From Brachyspira sp. SAP_772 (GTDB lineage: Bacteria; Spirochaetota; Brachyspiria; Brachyspirales; Brachyspiraceae), in contig NZ_VYIX01000001.1 in assembly GCF_009755885.1 (NCBI RefSeq), forward strand, positions 516,419 to 580,418: a DNA stretch of 64,000 nucleotides. The letters are read 5' to 3'. Position numbers and translations under genes: made by a program. Position 1 is the first letter of the stretch. Each line of letters opens with the position of its first letter. The notes under the pieces are model-generated. The model made no database searches. It was not told the DNA's origin and saw nothing but the letters and a program-made list of their open reading frames with translations. Below, in pieces: positions 1 to 9,016 of the stretch.

Positions 1-113
1 TTTAAAGACTGACAAGCCTGTGTACCCGCATAGTCAAACTCAGCAGCCTGTCCTATAATTATTGGTCCTGAACCTATTACTAATATTTTTTTTATATCTG
101 TTCTTTTAGGCAT
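1..113 (-). CDS. carB: carbamoyl-phosphate synthase large subunit, 5' end only
   Basis: Only the first 37 codons lie in the window; the gene runs off the left edge. The reading begins [18 protein letters not shown] and continues with [14 protein letters not shown], the N-terminal ATP-grasp lead-in of CarB, which makes carbamoyl phosphate from bicarbonate, ATP and ammonia delivered by CarA. Its ATG overlaps the carA stop codon by 8 bases, which implies translational coupling in a carAB operon. Identity is clear despite the short stretch. Confidence 0.93.
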   Translation of the reverse strand, partial: MPKRTDIKKILVIGSGPIIIGQAAEFDYAGTQACQSL

Positions 114-1191
114 TTTTCTCTCCGTAATTATTATTCATCATATCAATAAACTTATCAAATAAATATTTACTATCCTCTGGTCCGGGGTTAGATTCTGGAT
201 GATATTGAACAGAGAATACTGGGAATTTTTTATGTTTTACTCCCTCGCAGCTTTCATCATTTAGAGATATATGAGTTAAGATTAAGTCTGTATTATGTAA
301 GCTATCTTTTTCAACGGCATAACTATGATTTTGACTTGTAATGCTTACTTTATTAGTCTCTAGATCTTTAACAGGGTGATTTCCTCCTCTGTGTCCGAAC
401 TTTAATTTGGTTGTGTTAGCACCGCATGCTAAACTTATAAGCTGATGCCCCAAACATATTCCAAATATTGGAACCTTTCCTATAAGTTCTTTTATTGTTT
501 TTATAGACTCTTTTACATCTTTTGGGTCCCCCGGTCCATTTGAAAGCATTACTCCATCTGGATTTAATGCCATTATAGTTTTAGAATCTGTATCATAAGG
601 CACTACTATCAAATCACAATCTCTTTTGCTTAACTCTCTTATTATGCCAAGCTTTGCACCAAAATCCATTAATACAACTTTCTTGCCTCTGTTTGGTATA
701 GGAAAGGCATTTTTTGTAGAAACTCTTTTAACATGGTCATTCATATATGGTGTTTCTTTTAGCATTTTTACTACATCATCTTTATTTTCAATAGTATCGC
801 TCATTATGGCTTTTAATGTTCCTACTTCTCTGATTTTTTTAGTTATAGCTCTGGTATCAATATTTTCTATGGCAGGAATATTTTTTAATTTTAAAAATTT
901 ATCTATATTTTCTGCATTTCTAAAATTATTAGGACTTTTACAAGCCTCTTTTACTATAAGACCAAATATTGCAGGATTAAGACTTTCAAAGTCATCTCTG
1001 TTTATACCGTAATTTCCAATTAAAGGATAAGTCATAACAGTTATTTGCCCGCAGTATGATAAATCAGATAACACCTCCTGATAACCTGTCATAGATGTAT
1101 TAAAAACTAATTCACCTATTTTGAAATTATCAGCACCAAAACCAATGCCTTCATAATGACTTCCGTCTTCAAGTATTAAATAACGTTTCAA
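106..1191 (-). CDS. carA: carbamoyl-phosphate synthase small (glutaminase) subunit
   Basis: CarA hydrolyses glutamine and channels ammonia to CarB for arginine and pyrimidine synthesis in the cytoplasm. The 361 residues match the usual family length. The N-terminal CPSase small-chain domain fills about residues 1-140. The class I glutamine amidotransferase domain follows, with nucleophile Cys246 in FGICLGHQ and the His331/Glu333 pair in [10 protein letters not shown]. The start appears to be TTG: an AGGAAGG ribosome site lies six bases upstream and no ATG fits better. The upstream leader contains an intrinsic terminator (1241-1282), so attenuation is likely. The 3' end overlaps carB. Confidence 0.96.
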   Translation of the reverse strand: MKRYLILEDGSHYEGIGFGADNFKIGELVFNTSMTGYQEVLSDLSYCGQITVMTYPLIGNYGINRDDFESLNPAIFGLIVKEACKSPNNFRNAENIDKFLKLKNIPAIENIDTRAITKKIREVGTLKAIMSDTIENKDDVVKMLKETPYMNDHVKRVSTKNAFPIPNRGKKVVLMDFGAKLGIIRELSKRDCDLIVVPYDTDSKTIMALNPDGVMLSNGPGDPKDVKESIKTIKELIGKVPIFGICLGHQLISLACGANTTKLKFGHRGGNHPVKDLETNKVSITSQNHSYAVEKDSLHNTDLILTHISLNDESCEGVKHKKFPVFSVQYHPESNPGPEDSKYLFDKFIDMMNNNYGEKNA

Positions 1192-1210
1192 TTTTTGCCT
1201 TCCTATTATT

Positions 1211-1351
1211 CTAAATTTTTTTTAGATTTTTACTAAAAATAAAAAAAAGATTAGAAATTGACAAAAAGCCAATCTCCAATCTGTTTTTTAAATTATTATG
1301 AAACTGCCTAACTCGCAGAATATTTTTTGATGTAAAATACTTAAAAATCAT
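1211..1351 (-). CDS. possible carA leader peptide (46 codons)
   Basis: A short frame begins at ATG 1351, two bases after an AAGG, and reads through the terminator hairpin at 1241-1282 to a TAG 19 bases before carA. The last third is rich in Phe and Ile (for example NLFFIF), because it crosses the U-tract. The arrangement resembles the pyrBI leader of enteric bacteria, where ribosome position sets terminator formation. The ribosome site is poorly spaced and the AT-rich sequence makes chance frames common, so this is a weak call. Confidence 0.25.
   Translation of the reverse strand: MIFKYFTSKNILRVRQFHNNLKNRLEIGFLSISNLFFIFSKNLKKI
1241..1282 (-). terminator. intrinsic terminator in the carA leader (candidate attenuator)
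   Basis: On the minus strand AGATTGGAGATTG pairs with CAATTTCTAATCT across a nine-base loop. The 13-pair stem has two G-U pairs and is followed by eight U, an A and five more U. The two wobbles become mismatches on the plus strand, so the signal is directional towards carA. It sits 50 bases before the carA start, where a terminator can only act as an attenuator or close a short upstream RNA. A small CTGC/GCAG hairpin (about 1304-1318) lies just upstream. I recognise no known riboswitch or T-box motif. From here to 1529 I see nothing else definite. Confidence 0.7.
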
Positions 1352-1529
1352 AACCTTATTTTAATTTAATTTTATTTTCAATAAATATAACATATATAAT
1401 TAATATTACAATCATTTTTTATAAAAACAAAATAAATTAAATAATAATTATTTATATTAAATAAAGGTTTTGAATATAATTATTTTATATTATAGCATAA
1501 AAATACTATTTATAATAATTGAAATATTC

Positions 1530-1557
1530 TTGCCATATATATTCTTTATGTTATACT
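1530..1557 (+). promoter_or_regulatory. sigma-70-type promoter of the SUFU gene
   Basis: TTGCCA (1530-1535) and TATACT (1552-1557) are separated by 16 bases and lie about 40 bases before the start codon. Confidence 0.5.
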
Positions 1558-1594
1558 GATTTATAGAAATTAACATAATAATTCGGAGAATAAA

Positions 1595-2251
1595 ATGAGT
1601 AATGAAGATTTAAATGAAGAGATAAATACATCAGGTTTTGACGCCATCACAGAAACTTTTGAAAAAATATATACAGAACAAAAAGAACCTCTCCATTACA
1701 GACCTATAATATGTTATGAACTTGGAGGAGAAGACCCTCTTGACGGAATAAGTATTTACAGAGGAAAAGGATACTATCATTTTGTTACTTACGGATTCAG
1801 TGAGCTTTATGAAAAAGAATTTGACAATAAAGAATATAGCGGATTTGGTTTCGAGCTTACTTTTAAATTAAAAATGAATGAAAAACAAATTAATAATACA
1901 AAAGATGATGATGCAGAAGATAATGAAATAAAAACAGCAGTAAAATTTTTGCAGCAATTAGCAAAATATGCATTTGAAAGCGGAGCAGTTTTCAATCCTT
2001 ATGAATATATATGGACTAAGCAGAAAGAGGGAATTGATTGTGAACAGAAATCAAAAATCACAGGTTTTATCACTATACCAGATGAAGCAGGAGAAATAAA
2101 TACTCCAAATGGAAAAGTTGTTTTTGTTGAGCTTTTAGGAGCAACAGATGCTGAGCTTAATGCTATATATGATAAAAAAATTACAGTAAAAGATTTAGCT
2201 CAAAAGATAGGAACAGATATAACAGATTATAATAGAGAATCTTTATTATGA
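1595..2251 (+). CDS. suppressor-of-fused (SUFU) domain protein
   Basis: The 218-residue cytoplasmic protein has no signal peptide. Residues about 35-215 match the bacterial SUFU family: the run YELGGEDPLDGISIYRG followed by HFVTYGFSELYEKE is the family hallmark. Bacterial SUFU proteins are often found as immunity-like proteins of contact-dependent or polymorphic toxin systems, but no toxin gene is visible here, so the role is unknown. GGAG lies about nine bases before the ATG. It stands alone between the carA leader and a region of decayed genes that includes an integrase remnant, so lateral acquisition is possible but unproven. Confidence 0.85.
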   Translation: MSNEDLNEEINTSGFDAITETFEKIYTEQKEPLHYRPIICYELGGEDPLDGISIYRGKGYYHFVTYGFSELYEKEFDNKEYSGFGFELTFKLKMNEKQINNTKDDDAEDNEIKTAVKFLQQLAKYAFESGAVFNPYEYIWTKQKEGIDCEQKSKITGFITIPDEAGEINTPNGKVVFVELLGATDAELNAIYDKKITVKDLAQKIGTDITDYNRESLL

Positions 2252-2325
2252 ATTATAAAAATTGATTTAATAAAAATATTTTTTTTACAAAAACTGATTA
2301 TTAAAAAACTAAATTAATAAATATT

Positions 2326-2645
2326 ATTCCTATTCAAAATGAAAAGAAATAAGTTGAAAAGTTACTGACAAGGTTATAAAATAATTAAAAAAGAATAATA
2401 TCGCTTTTAATGCTCCTTTCAAAAATAAAAGCTCTGAAGTAATAAGAAATATTTTTTATAGGAGTTCAAAGCGTTTATATGTACAAGGTAAAATAAAAGC
2501 TGCTTACTCTATACATGATATAAGACATTATTTTGCTGTTACTTTATATAAACAAACCAGAGGCATAAAACTTATTAGAAAAGCATTAAACCATAGCAAT
2601 ATAGCTATAATAGGACTATACTTAAAAAGTTTGGAAGTAGAATAA
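2326..2645 (+). pseudogene. tyrosine recombinase (phage integrase family), C-terminal remnant
   Basis: From about 2385 a frame without a start codon reads to TAA 2645. It carries the C-terminal catalytic motifs of tyrosine recombinases: YSIHDIRHYFAVTLYK (the HxxR box) and LNHSNIAIIGLYLK (the LGH-like box with the nucleophile Tyr). Degenerate similarity (IPIQNEKK) extends upstream to about 2326 but is broken by stops. No N-terminal half is present. It is a dead remnant of a mobile element or integron-like unit. Confidence 0.75.
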
Positions 2646-2687
2646 TATTTTAAGTGTTGCGATAATTACTGTTATAGAAGATTATTA

Positions 2688-3141
2688 TTAATCATTATAC
2701 CCATGTTGTATAAAATATTCTTTAGATAATTTATGATTGTATTGGTCTGCTAAATTTTTTATAAATAGGATGGGTTCATTTTTATAAAAATCATCACATT
2801 TTGAAAGTTCTAATAATTTTTTTGAATACTCGAAAATTTTAGAATAATAATTTTAGATTGTAATTTATGCATATGATATATAGATATCAAACTATATAAA
2901 AATTATAAAATTGGAAAACTAGAAATACTTTTTTTAAAAATTCAATGGACTTTTCTACATTTTTCAATCCATAGTAAAAATTAGCAATTCTACCTAAACA
3001 AAATGCTATGTAAGAATTATCAATAGTATTATTCTTATTATCTAAAATTTCAAAAAATATTTTAATGGCTTCTTTATATTTTTTTGTATAAAATAAATTT
3101 TTAGCTTTTTGTGTTAAATTATTTATTAATTTGTTTTTGAA
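2688..3141 (-). pseudogene. decayed tetratricopeptide-repeat-like gene
   Basis: Two frames on the minus strand together give a TPR-like protein. The first segment (from about 3141) reads LINNLTQKAKNLFYTKKYKE and on through a second helix pair (YIAFCLGRIANFYYGLKNVE) to a TGA. The second, in another frame, reads EYSKKLLELSKCDDFYKNEP through to HGYND and a stop at 2688. No good start codon remains. The alternating helix pattern is typical of the many Brachyspira TPR proteins. At least one frameshift and a stop separate the halves, so it is called a pseudogene. Confidence 0.6.
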
Positions 3142-3164
3142 ATAAATTTTTTTGAAATAAATTT

Positions 3165-3201
3165 TAAAATAAAAAAACGCCCTTTAATAAAAAGAGCGTT
3201 T
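3165..3201 (-). terminator. intrinsic terminator of the spoIID-like gene
   Basis: On the minus strand AAACGCTCTTT pairs with AAAGGGCGTTT (one U-G pair) and is followed by a U-run. It lies 24 bases past the stop of the gene at 3225. Confidence 0.75.
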
Positions 3202-3224
3202 ATATTTAATTGTTAAAAAATAAA

Positions 3225-4370
3225 TTAATTTTCAATCCATATATCTGGTTCAAGTTTGATATTTACTTTATTGTAATCAACTATTTCTATGCCTTTGTAA
3301 TAGAATTTCAAAATTTCTTTATAGTCTTTTTTTACCTGAGCCATACCAAAAGCTCCCCACTGACACATACCAACACCATGTCCGCTTCCTTTACCTGTGA
3401 TTATTATTCCATTATCTACTTTCTCTATACTAAATTGTAAAGAAGGTACTATTACAGGAGATAATTTATTTCTAAAATCTCTTGAAGGTATATCTTTTTC
3501 ATCTATTTTTATATTAACAGCTTTTCCAGATTTAGGGTCTTTATTTACTTTTATAGAAGAGTTTTCATTAGCCTCTAAGGCAAAGTCATTATTTAATTCT
3601 TTATAACTTAAAGCATTAGTCCAAGGTTTTATTTGGGCATTACAATAAGGACATTCAACTCCCTCTAAATAAGGCACATTAGCTCCAAACACATTTTTAG
3701 CACTGTCGGTATATCCTCCGCATAAAGCACTAAAATATGTAGCTATTACTTTATTATTATATACAGCTATTTCAGATTTTGTTCTGTCTACTGCTTGCTC
3801 TGTGTTCCAATTAATTTTTTCTCTGCCATTGTATACTTGATATTTTGTAGTGTTGTCAACATCGAAAGGTTTTTCACCATTGTTTTTTAATATATGAAAT
3901 ATAGCATAAGTACGTGCAGCAACAGCCTGTGCCTTTAGTGCTTCCATAGGCCAAGAAGGAGACATTTCATGAGGTAATACTCCTTTAACATAATCTTCAA
4001 TATCTAGTTCATTAATTACTATCATAGTGTTGTTGTAAGGTATAAACTTTAATGAACCATAATATTCTTTGCCGTTTAATGTAAAACCGTCTTTAGTTTC
4101 AAAAACTATTCCCTCTTTATAAACTCCAACATCATTAACTTTTAATCCTAATCTGTTTTCTACAACCATTACTGTTTCATTTGTTAAACCTGATATTATT
4201 TCACTTTCATATTTATAATTATATGCTTTGTATGGACCTTTTATATTGATTGTATATGGAGCTTTTACATCTGTTAAATATACTTTAATATTATTAATTT
4301 GAGCAAATGCAAAAATAGAATTGATTATAAATAAGACTAATATTAGAAATAAAAATCTATTTAATTTCAT
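3225..4370 (-). CDS. SpoIID/LytB domain protein (amidase enhancer type)
   Basis: The 381-residue protein starts with a signal peptide (residues 1-23, ending IFAFAQ). A SpoIID/LytB domain follows: NELDIEDYVKGVLPHEMSPSW, then EALKAQAVAARTYA, the STYFSALCGGYT-like stretch TYFSALCGGYTDSA, a Cys pair in VECPYC, and the C-terminal GSGHGVGMCQWGAFGMA signature. The family contains the lytic transglycosylase SpoIID and LytB amidase enhancers, so a role in peptidoglycan remodelling in the periplasm is likely. This organism is not a spore former by context. It lies 84 bases downstream of the GHL10 lipoprotein on the same strand, possibly co-transcribed, and ends at a good terminator. Confidence 0.88.
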   Translation of the reverse strand: MKLNRFLFLILVLFIINSIFAFAQINNIKVYLTDVKAPYTINIKGPYKAYNYKYESEIISGLTNETVMVVENRLGLKVNDVGVYKEGIVFETKDGFTLNGKEYYGSLKFIPYNNTMIVINELDIEDYVKGVLPHEMSPSWPMEALKAQAVAARTYAIFHILKNNGEKPFDVDNTTKYQVYNGREKINWNTEQAVDRTKSEIAVYNNKVIATYFSALCGGYTDSAKNVFGANVPYLEGVECPYCNAQIKPWTNALSYKELNNDFALEANENSSIKVNKDPKSGKAVNIKIDEKDIPSRDFRNKLSPVIVPSLQFSIEKVDNGIIITGKGSGHGVGMCQWGAFGMAQVKKDYKEILKFYYKGIEIVDYNKVNIKLEPDIWIEN

Positions 4371-4454
4371 AAATATGTTTTTCCTCCAAAAATATATTTA
4401 GTTTTTTAATTATCGTAAATTAATATCGGAAGTTAATAAAAGTACTTGATATAT

Positions 4455-6266
4455 TTATTGTATTACAAGATATTCGCTTTCATTATGTATTCTGTCTAAA
4501 GCTGTAACATAATATACATATTTTACATTTTTATCTGCTTTTTCATCTCTATAAACTATCTTACAATTAGTATTGAAATCTTCTCTTCTAATTTTATCTA
4601 TAATTTCAAGTTTGCCGTTATTTTCTTTTTTTCTGTATATTACATAATAAACTGAAACACCATTTAAAACATGAGAATATTTATCAAGTTTATATTCATT
4701 AGGGTCTGTAAAACTAATCACATTTACACCAAAAGATTTTTTTAAGCTTGGATTTTCTAATTTTAGTGGAGGAGTATTGATATCACTCATTGTGTTCATT
4801 GTTGGAACTATCGCTTTAAATATATAATTATTTTTCTTTATATTATCAATAGCCTTATATCCATAATCTCCAGTGCCTACATCATTTAAATACATATTAT
4901 GCATAGTAAAAAATGAAGAGCCTTTTATATATCCTTTACCAACATATCTTATATAATCAACCTGTTTAGACATTACCCATACATCTTTCCAAGGTTCATA
5001 TTTATCTTCTCTCCCCATTTTGTATAATGCATGTCCTATATATATGTCAGCAATATTTTTATTTGTAGCTTTTCTTGCTTGACCTACCCACCAATTAATC
5101 ATTTTATCAAAAGGCACTGTTCTATGAGAAGAGCTCCAATAAATTTGCGGAATAATTGCATCAATATACATCTTGTTTAAACCGTCTTTTTCTGCGGCAT
5201 TGCTAAGAGTTGTTGTTTTTTGTCCATTAAGCATCCAAAGTAAAACATCCGCATGCAAAGCATCAAAGTTTGGATTATAAGATTTACTATCGCTTCCATT
5301 AGGGTCTCCATTATATTCGCTTAAAGGCTCTTTATTTCTCCAAACTCCAGCAGGTGATATTGTCCATTTTACATAAGGCTTTCTTGATTTTATTTCTTTA
5401 TATATACTGCTTACTAGATTATTAATATTGTTTCTTCTCCAAGCATATAATCCATCAACTCCATAATTATCATAAGAAGTGTTATTAGCATCATATCCTA
5501 AATTGCTTGCATATTTTGAAGAGCTTACTTTATCAGGCCAATCTCTATATGTTTTGCCGTTTAATGAGTTTTGATAAAAATAATCATCAAAATGAATACC
5601 GTCTATATCATAGTTTTCAACTACCTCTACAACAGAATCTATTACATACTTTGAACTTATAGGCTCACCGGGGTCTAAATATAGTCTATTATCATACCAA
5701 TGAACAGGTTTAAGTCCGTTTGAAACATAAGTGTGAATAAAGTTTTTTTTGGAGAATTGTTCTTCATAACTTTTATTGGTGTCGTATTTTAATGATATTC
5801 TATATGGATTAAACCAAGCATGAACTTCTATATTTCTTTTATGAGCTTCATTTATTATAAACTCAAGCATGTCTGTTTTAAATGGATAATCATCTCTTTC
5901 ATCTTCTGGATTAATACCAAAAAAATACCTTGTAGTAGGGTTAATTTTTGATTTGAATATTACTCCAGCATCTGGTTTAACTTGCACAAATACTGCATTA
6001 AAATTATTATTATAAAGTGTATCTAAATATTTTATTATTAAAGCTTTTTGTTTTGCTTCACTTCCTCCCATTACAGGCCAGTCAATATTAGCAACCGTTG
6101 AAAACCAAGCAGCCCTAAACTCTCTATACATAGGATTTAAGCTTCTATCTTCATCTATACTCTCTAAAAGCATTTTATTGATAATTTTATTTTCTTTATA
6201 ATCTATGCTTTGACATGATAATATAATTGATAACAATATTGTTAGAAATAATATTTGTTTTTTCAT
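4455..6266 (-). CDS. lipoprotein with GHL10 (family 10-like glycosyl hydrolase, DUF187) domain
   Basis: The N-terminus has a lipoprotein signal with lipobox ILSC and lipidated Cys18. The GHL10 domain covers about residues 45-410. It opens with FRAAWFSTVANIDWP and holds the barrel strands FNAVFVQVKPDAG, VHAWFNPYRIS and DGIHFDDYFY, the last with the likely acidic residues. A fibronectin-like tail (about 510-603) ends the protein. Members are predicted to cleave glycan or peptidoglycan substrates; the substrate is unknown. The next gene on the same strand is the SpoIID-like protein, so a shared envelope role is inferred. Confidence 0.88.
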   Translation of the reverse strand: MKKQILFLTILLSIILSCQSIDYKENKIINKMLLESIDEDRSLNPMYREFRAAWFSTVANIDWPVMGGSEAKQKALIIKYLDTLYNNNFNAVFVQVKPDAGVIFKSKINPTTRYFFGINPEDERDDYPFKTDMLEFIINEAHKRNIEVHAWFNPYRISLKYDTNKSYEEQFSKKNFIHTYVSNGLKPVHWYDNRLYLDPGEPISSKYVIDSVVEVVENYDIDGIHFDDYFYQNSLNGKTYRDWPDKVSSSKYASNLGYDANNTSYDNYGVDGLYAWRRNNINNLVSSIYKEIKSRKPYVKWTISPAGVWRNKEPLSEYNGDPNGSDSKSYNPNFDALHADVLLWMLNGQKTTTLSNAAEKDGLNKMYIDAIIPQIYWSSSHRTVPFDKMINWWVGQARKATNKNIADIYIGHALYKMGREDKYEPWKDVWVMSKQVDYIRYVGKGYIKGSSFFTMHNMYLNDVGTGDYGYKAIDNIKKNNYIFKAIVPTMNTMSDINTPPLKLENPSLKKSFGVNVISFTDPNEYKLDKYSHVLNGVSVYYVIYRKKENNGKLEIIDKIRREDFNTNCKIVYRDEKADKNVKYVYYVTALDRIHNESEYLVIQ

Positions 6267-6464
6267 AAAGCCTACAAAATAAAAATTTATTTACTAATTT
6301 CGGTATTTATTATAAACTATTGAGGTAATTATAATTTGCACTTGAAAAATATTTATAATAATATAAATTTATATTATAAAATTATTTTTTTATATATTAT
6401 TATTTTTAAGATTTTTATGACGATAATAAATAATAATATATGTAAACTACTAAGGAAATAAATA

Positions 6465-7733
6465 ATGAAAAAAATAATTTCTGTAATTTTAATGATATCT
6501 ATTTTTTTATCACCTTTAATGGCACAAAATAACTATACTTTCCCAGAATATATGGAAAGACTCCAAAGACAAGTTCCTAAAAAAGCCATACAATGGTTTG
6601 AAGAAAATGGATATTCTGATGCTTATGGTGTGGATAAACGTATATTTATTTTCTATAGAGGTATAAGCAGATATCATAAATATGCTAGATATAATGGCAC
6701 TATAGATGATGCTAACAAAGCTGCAAGTGATTTTAGACAAGCTTTAGAAATACCAAATGATAATATATTTCATTTTAACAATAGAGCTTTATTATATTTA
6801 GGAGGTCTTCTTGCCACTATACCGGGAGACAAAGAATTACCTGCTAGAATATTTAATTATTATATAGCAAATAGTAGCCCATTTGATCCTGATTATCCTA
6901 CTTCAGTATATTGGGCATTATATTTAAATTATCTTGATAAAGAAACATATAATACTTTTTATAATAGATTAGTTTCACTTGAAGAAACTCAAGTTTATCC
7001 TGTGGCTATAATATATGATTATTTTACAGGCACCTATAAAAGTATTCCAGAAATGTTGGCTAAAATACCTGCACCTAAAGATGTAAAACCAAATACTTAT
7101 CAATGGACGCAAAATGGTATGAATATATATACTTTAGTTAGCGATTCTGTGCCTATTATACCAGAAGATAGAGTATTGCCTACATATGGTGTACAGGTTT
7201 CTCCTTCTTTTGAAGAATATCCTCCTGCAAGCAGAGTACCAGATCCCGGTGACAATAGAGAAAGATATATAGAAGAGAGAGAAATTTTAGAGAAAATATT
7301 TACTGAAAAATTCTATATAGAAACAAATGAAACTGTAACTAATGATATTATTACAGATGAGCTGCTTACAAATACTGTAGTTACAAATGAGATGATAAAT
7401 ACAAATGACTTTATCACTAACGAAATAGTTACTAATGAAGTAATTGTTGATGAGACTATAGAAACTTTCTCTAATGTAGATACATATACTTTAAATGTAC
7501 TTGTAGATAAAGTTAATACTTACGATAATATTAGAATAAATATTGCTGGAAAAGAATATAATGTTTCTAGTGATAATTTTACAATTGATTTGCCTGAAGG
7601 TGAGTATGATGTACAAATTTATATAGCTGATAAGATGTATAATAATAGGGTAAAAGTAACTAAGGGGTATTATAACTTGCTCTATATAGAAGTAAGAGAG
7701 GGTAAATTAGTCAATAATATGAATAATCAATAG
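6465..7733 (+). CDS. exported TPR-like protein with Thr/Asn-rich linker and PEGA-like C-terminus
   Basis: A signal peptide (residues 1-20, ending LMAQ) precedes an all-helical TPR-like region (about 22-215). A Thr/Asn/Glu-rich linker follows (about 285-335) with repeated TNE/VTNE units, including TNEMINTN. The C-terminal about 75 residues (TYTLNVLVDKVNTYDNIRIN onward, with LPEGEYDVQIY) resemble a PEGA-type beta domain. The protein should be periplasmic. The function is not known. The same linker motif occurs in the TPR protein at 40402. AAGGA lies eight bases before the ATG. hisS starts 41 bases downstream on the same strand. Confidence 0.8.
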   Translation: MKKIISVILMISIFLSPLMAQNNYTFPEYMERLQRQVPKKAIQWFEENGYSDAYGVDKRIFIFYRGISRYHKYARYNGTIDDANKAASDFRQALEIPNDNIFHFNNRALLYLGGLLATIPGDKELPARIFNYYIANSSPFDPDYPTSVYWALYLNYLDKETYNTFYNRLVSLEETQVYPVAIIYDYFTGTYKSIPEMLAKIPAPKDVKPNTYQWTQNGMNIYTLVSDSVPIIPEDRVLPTYGVQVSPSFEEYPPASRVPDPGDNRERYIEEREILEKIFTEKFYIETNETVTNDIITDELLTNTVVTNEMINTNDFITNEIVTNEVIVDETIETFSNVDTYTLNVLVDKVNTYDNIRINIAGKEYNVSSDNFTIDLPEGEYDVQIYIADKMYNNRVKVTKGYYNLLYIEVREGKLVNNMNNQ

Positions 7734-7774
7734 ATAATTAAGCATTGTGAAAATTTAATAGCTATGGAGATATG

Positions 7775-9016
7775 ATGCTTAATATAAAAAAACCTAGAGG
7801 TACAAATGACTTTTTCTATGATTCTGCTGAGAGGTTAGAGTTTATAGAAAATAAAATAAAAGAGATAGCAAGATTGTATGGTTATAAAAGAATAAGGACT
7901 CCTTTATTTGAGTATACGGATCTTTTTACTAGGGGTATCGGGGAGGGTACTGATATAGTTGGTAAGGAGATGTTTACTTTTGAAGATAGAGGAGGACGTT
8001 CTCTTACTTTAAGACCTGAGGGCACTGCTTCGGTTGCTCGTGCTTATGTTGAAAATTCTTTGCAAAATGAGTTTGCTATTAACAAGCTTTTTTATTTGGG
8101 CACTATGTATAGGGCTGAGAGACCTCAGAAGGGCAGATATAGAGAGTTTAATCAATTTGGCATAGAATGTATTGGGGGTACTTCTCCTATAATAGATGCT
8201 GAAGTTATAGCTTTAAATATCAATATATTAAAAGAGTTCGGCATAGATAATGTTAATTTGCTAATTAATACAGTTGGATGCAGTAATTGTAAGCCTAATT
8301 ATAATAAGGCTCTTAGAGAAGCTATTGGAGAGAGAAAAACTGAGCTTTGTGAAACTTGTAAAAATAGATACGAAAATAATATTTTAAGAATATTAGATTG
8401 TAAAAATGAAAAATGTAAAGAGATATTAAAAGATATACCAAAGTTTTATGATTATGTATGCGATGAATGTAAGGAGCATTTTGATTCTTTATGTAATGAG
8501 CTTACTAGAATTAATCAAAACTTCACTATAGACAATATGCTTGTACGCGGGCTTGATTATTATACTAAAACAGCTTTCGAGGTGCAAACTAATGCTTTGG
8601 GTTCACAGAGTGCCATACTTGGAGGCGGAAGATACGACAACTTGATAGGGCTTTTTAATTCTAATAAAGACGTTCCTGCCGTTGGAAGTGCTATGGGGCT
8701 TGAGAGACTTCTTATAGTGCTTGAAAACAGTAATCATATTATAAATGATAGATTAGATGTTTTTGTTATAGCTTTTAAAGAGACTCAAAATGAAGTATTA
8801 AATATTATGCAGATTCTTAGAGCTAAAAATATTTCTTGCGATTGTGATTATAATATTAAATCTATTAAAAATCAGTTTAAATCTGCTAATAAAAGAAATG
8901 CTAAATATGCTTTAATAGTAGGTGAAGAGGAATTAAAAAATAATAAGTTTAAGCTAAAAAATATGGATACTAGCGAAGAAAAGGAAGTTTCTCTATCTGA
9001 TATAGAAAAACTTTAA
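7775..9016 (+). CDS. hisS: histidyl-tRNA synthetase
   Basis: This class II synthetase charges tRNA-His. The catalytic core shows the dimer motif GTNDFFYD, motif 2 region TLRPEGTASVARAYVEN with YRAERPQKGRYREFNQFG, the histidine-specific LVRGLDYYTKTAFEVQ, and motif 3 GGGRYDNLIG. The anticodon-binding domain fills about the last 95 residues. Length (about 413) is normal. Two ATGs are adjacent; GGAG is spaced five bases from the second (7775) and only two from the first (7772), so the second is preferred. The 3' end overlaps the convergent ankyrin gene by four bases. Confidence 0.97.
   Translation: MLNIKKPRGTNDFFYDSAERLEFIENKIKEIARLYGYKRIRTPLFEYTDLFTRGIGEGTDIVGKEMFTFEDRGGRSLTLRPEGTASVARAYVENSLQNEFAINKLFYLGTMYRAERPQKGRYREFNQFGIECIGGTSPIIDAEVIALNINILKEFGIDNVNLLINTVGCSNCKPNYNKALREAIGERKTELCETCKNRYENNILRILDCKNEKCKEILKDIPKFYDYVCDECKEHFDSLCNELTRINQNFTIDNMLVRGLDYYTKTAFEVQTNALGSQSAILGGGRYDNLIGLFNSNKDVPAVGSAMGLERLLIVLENSNHIINDRLDVFVIAFKETQNEVLNIMQILRAKNISCDCDYNIKSIKNQFKSANKRNAKYALIVGEEELKNNKFKLKNMDTSEEKEVSLSDIEKL

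Noticed and set aside
1192-1400. Known riboswitch, T-box or PyrR site in the carA leader
   Set aside because: No T-box AGGGUGG core, no PyrR anti-terminator motif and no conserved riboswitch core is visible; only a terminator and a small hairpin.
3225-4370. Sporulation role for the SpoIID-like protein
   Set aside because: No other sporulation genes are seen and spirochaetes do not sporulate; the domain is shared by general cell-wall proteins.
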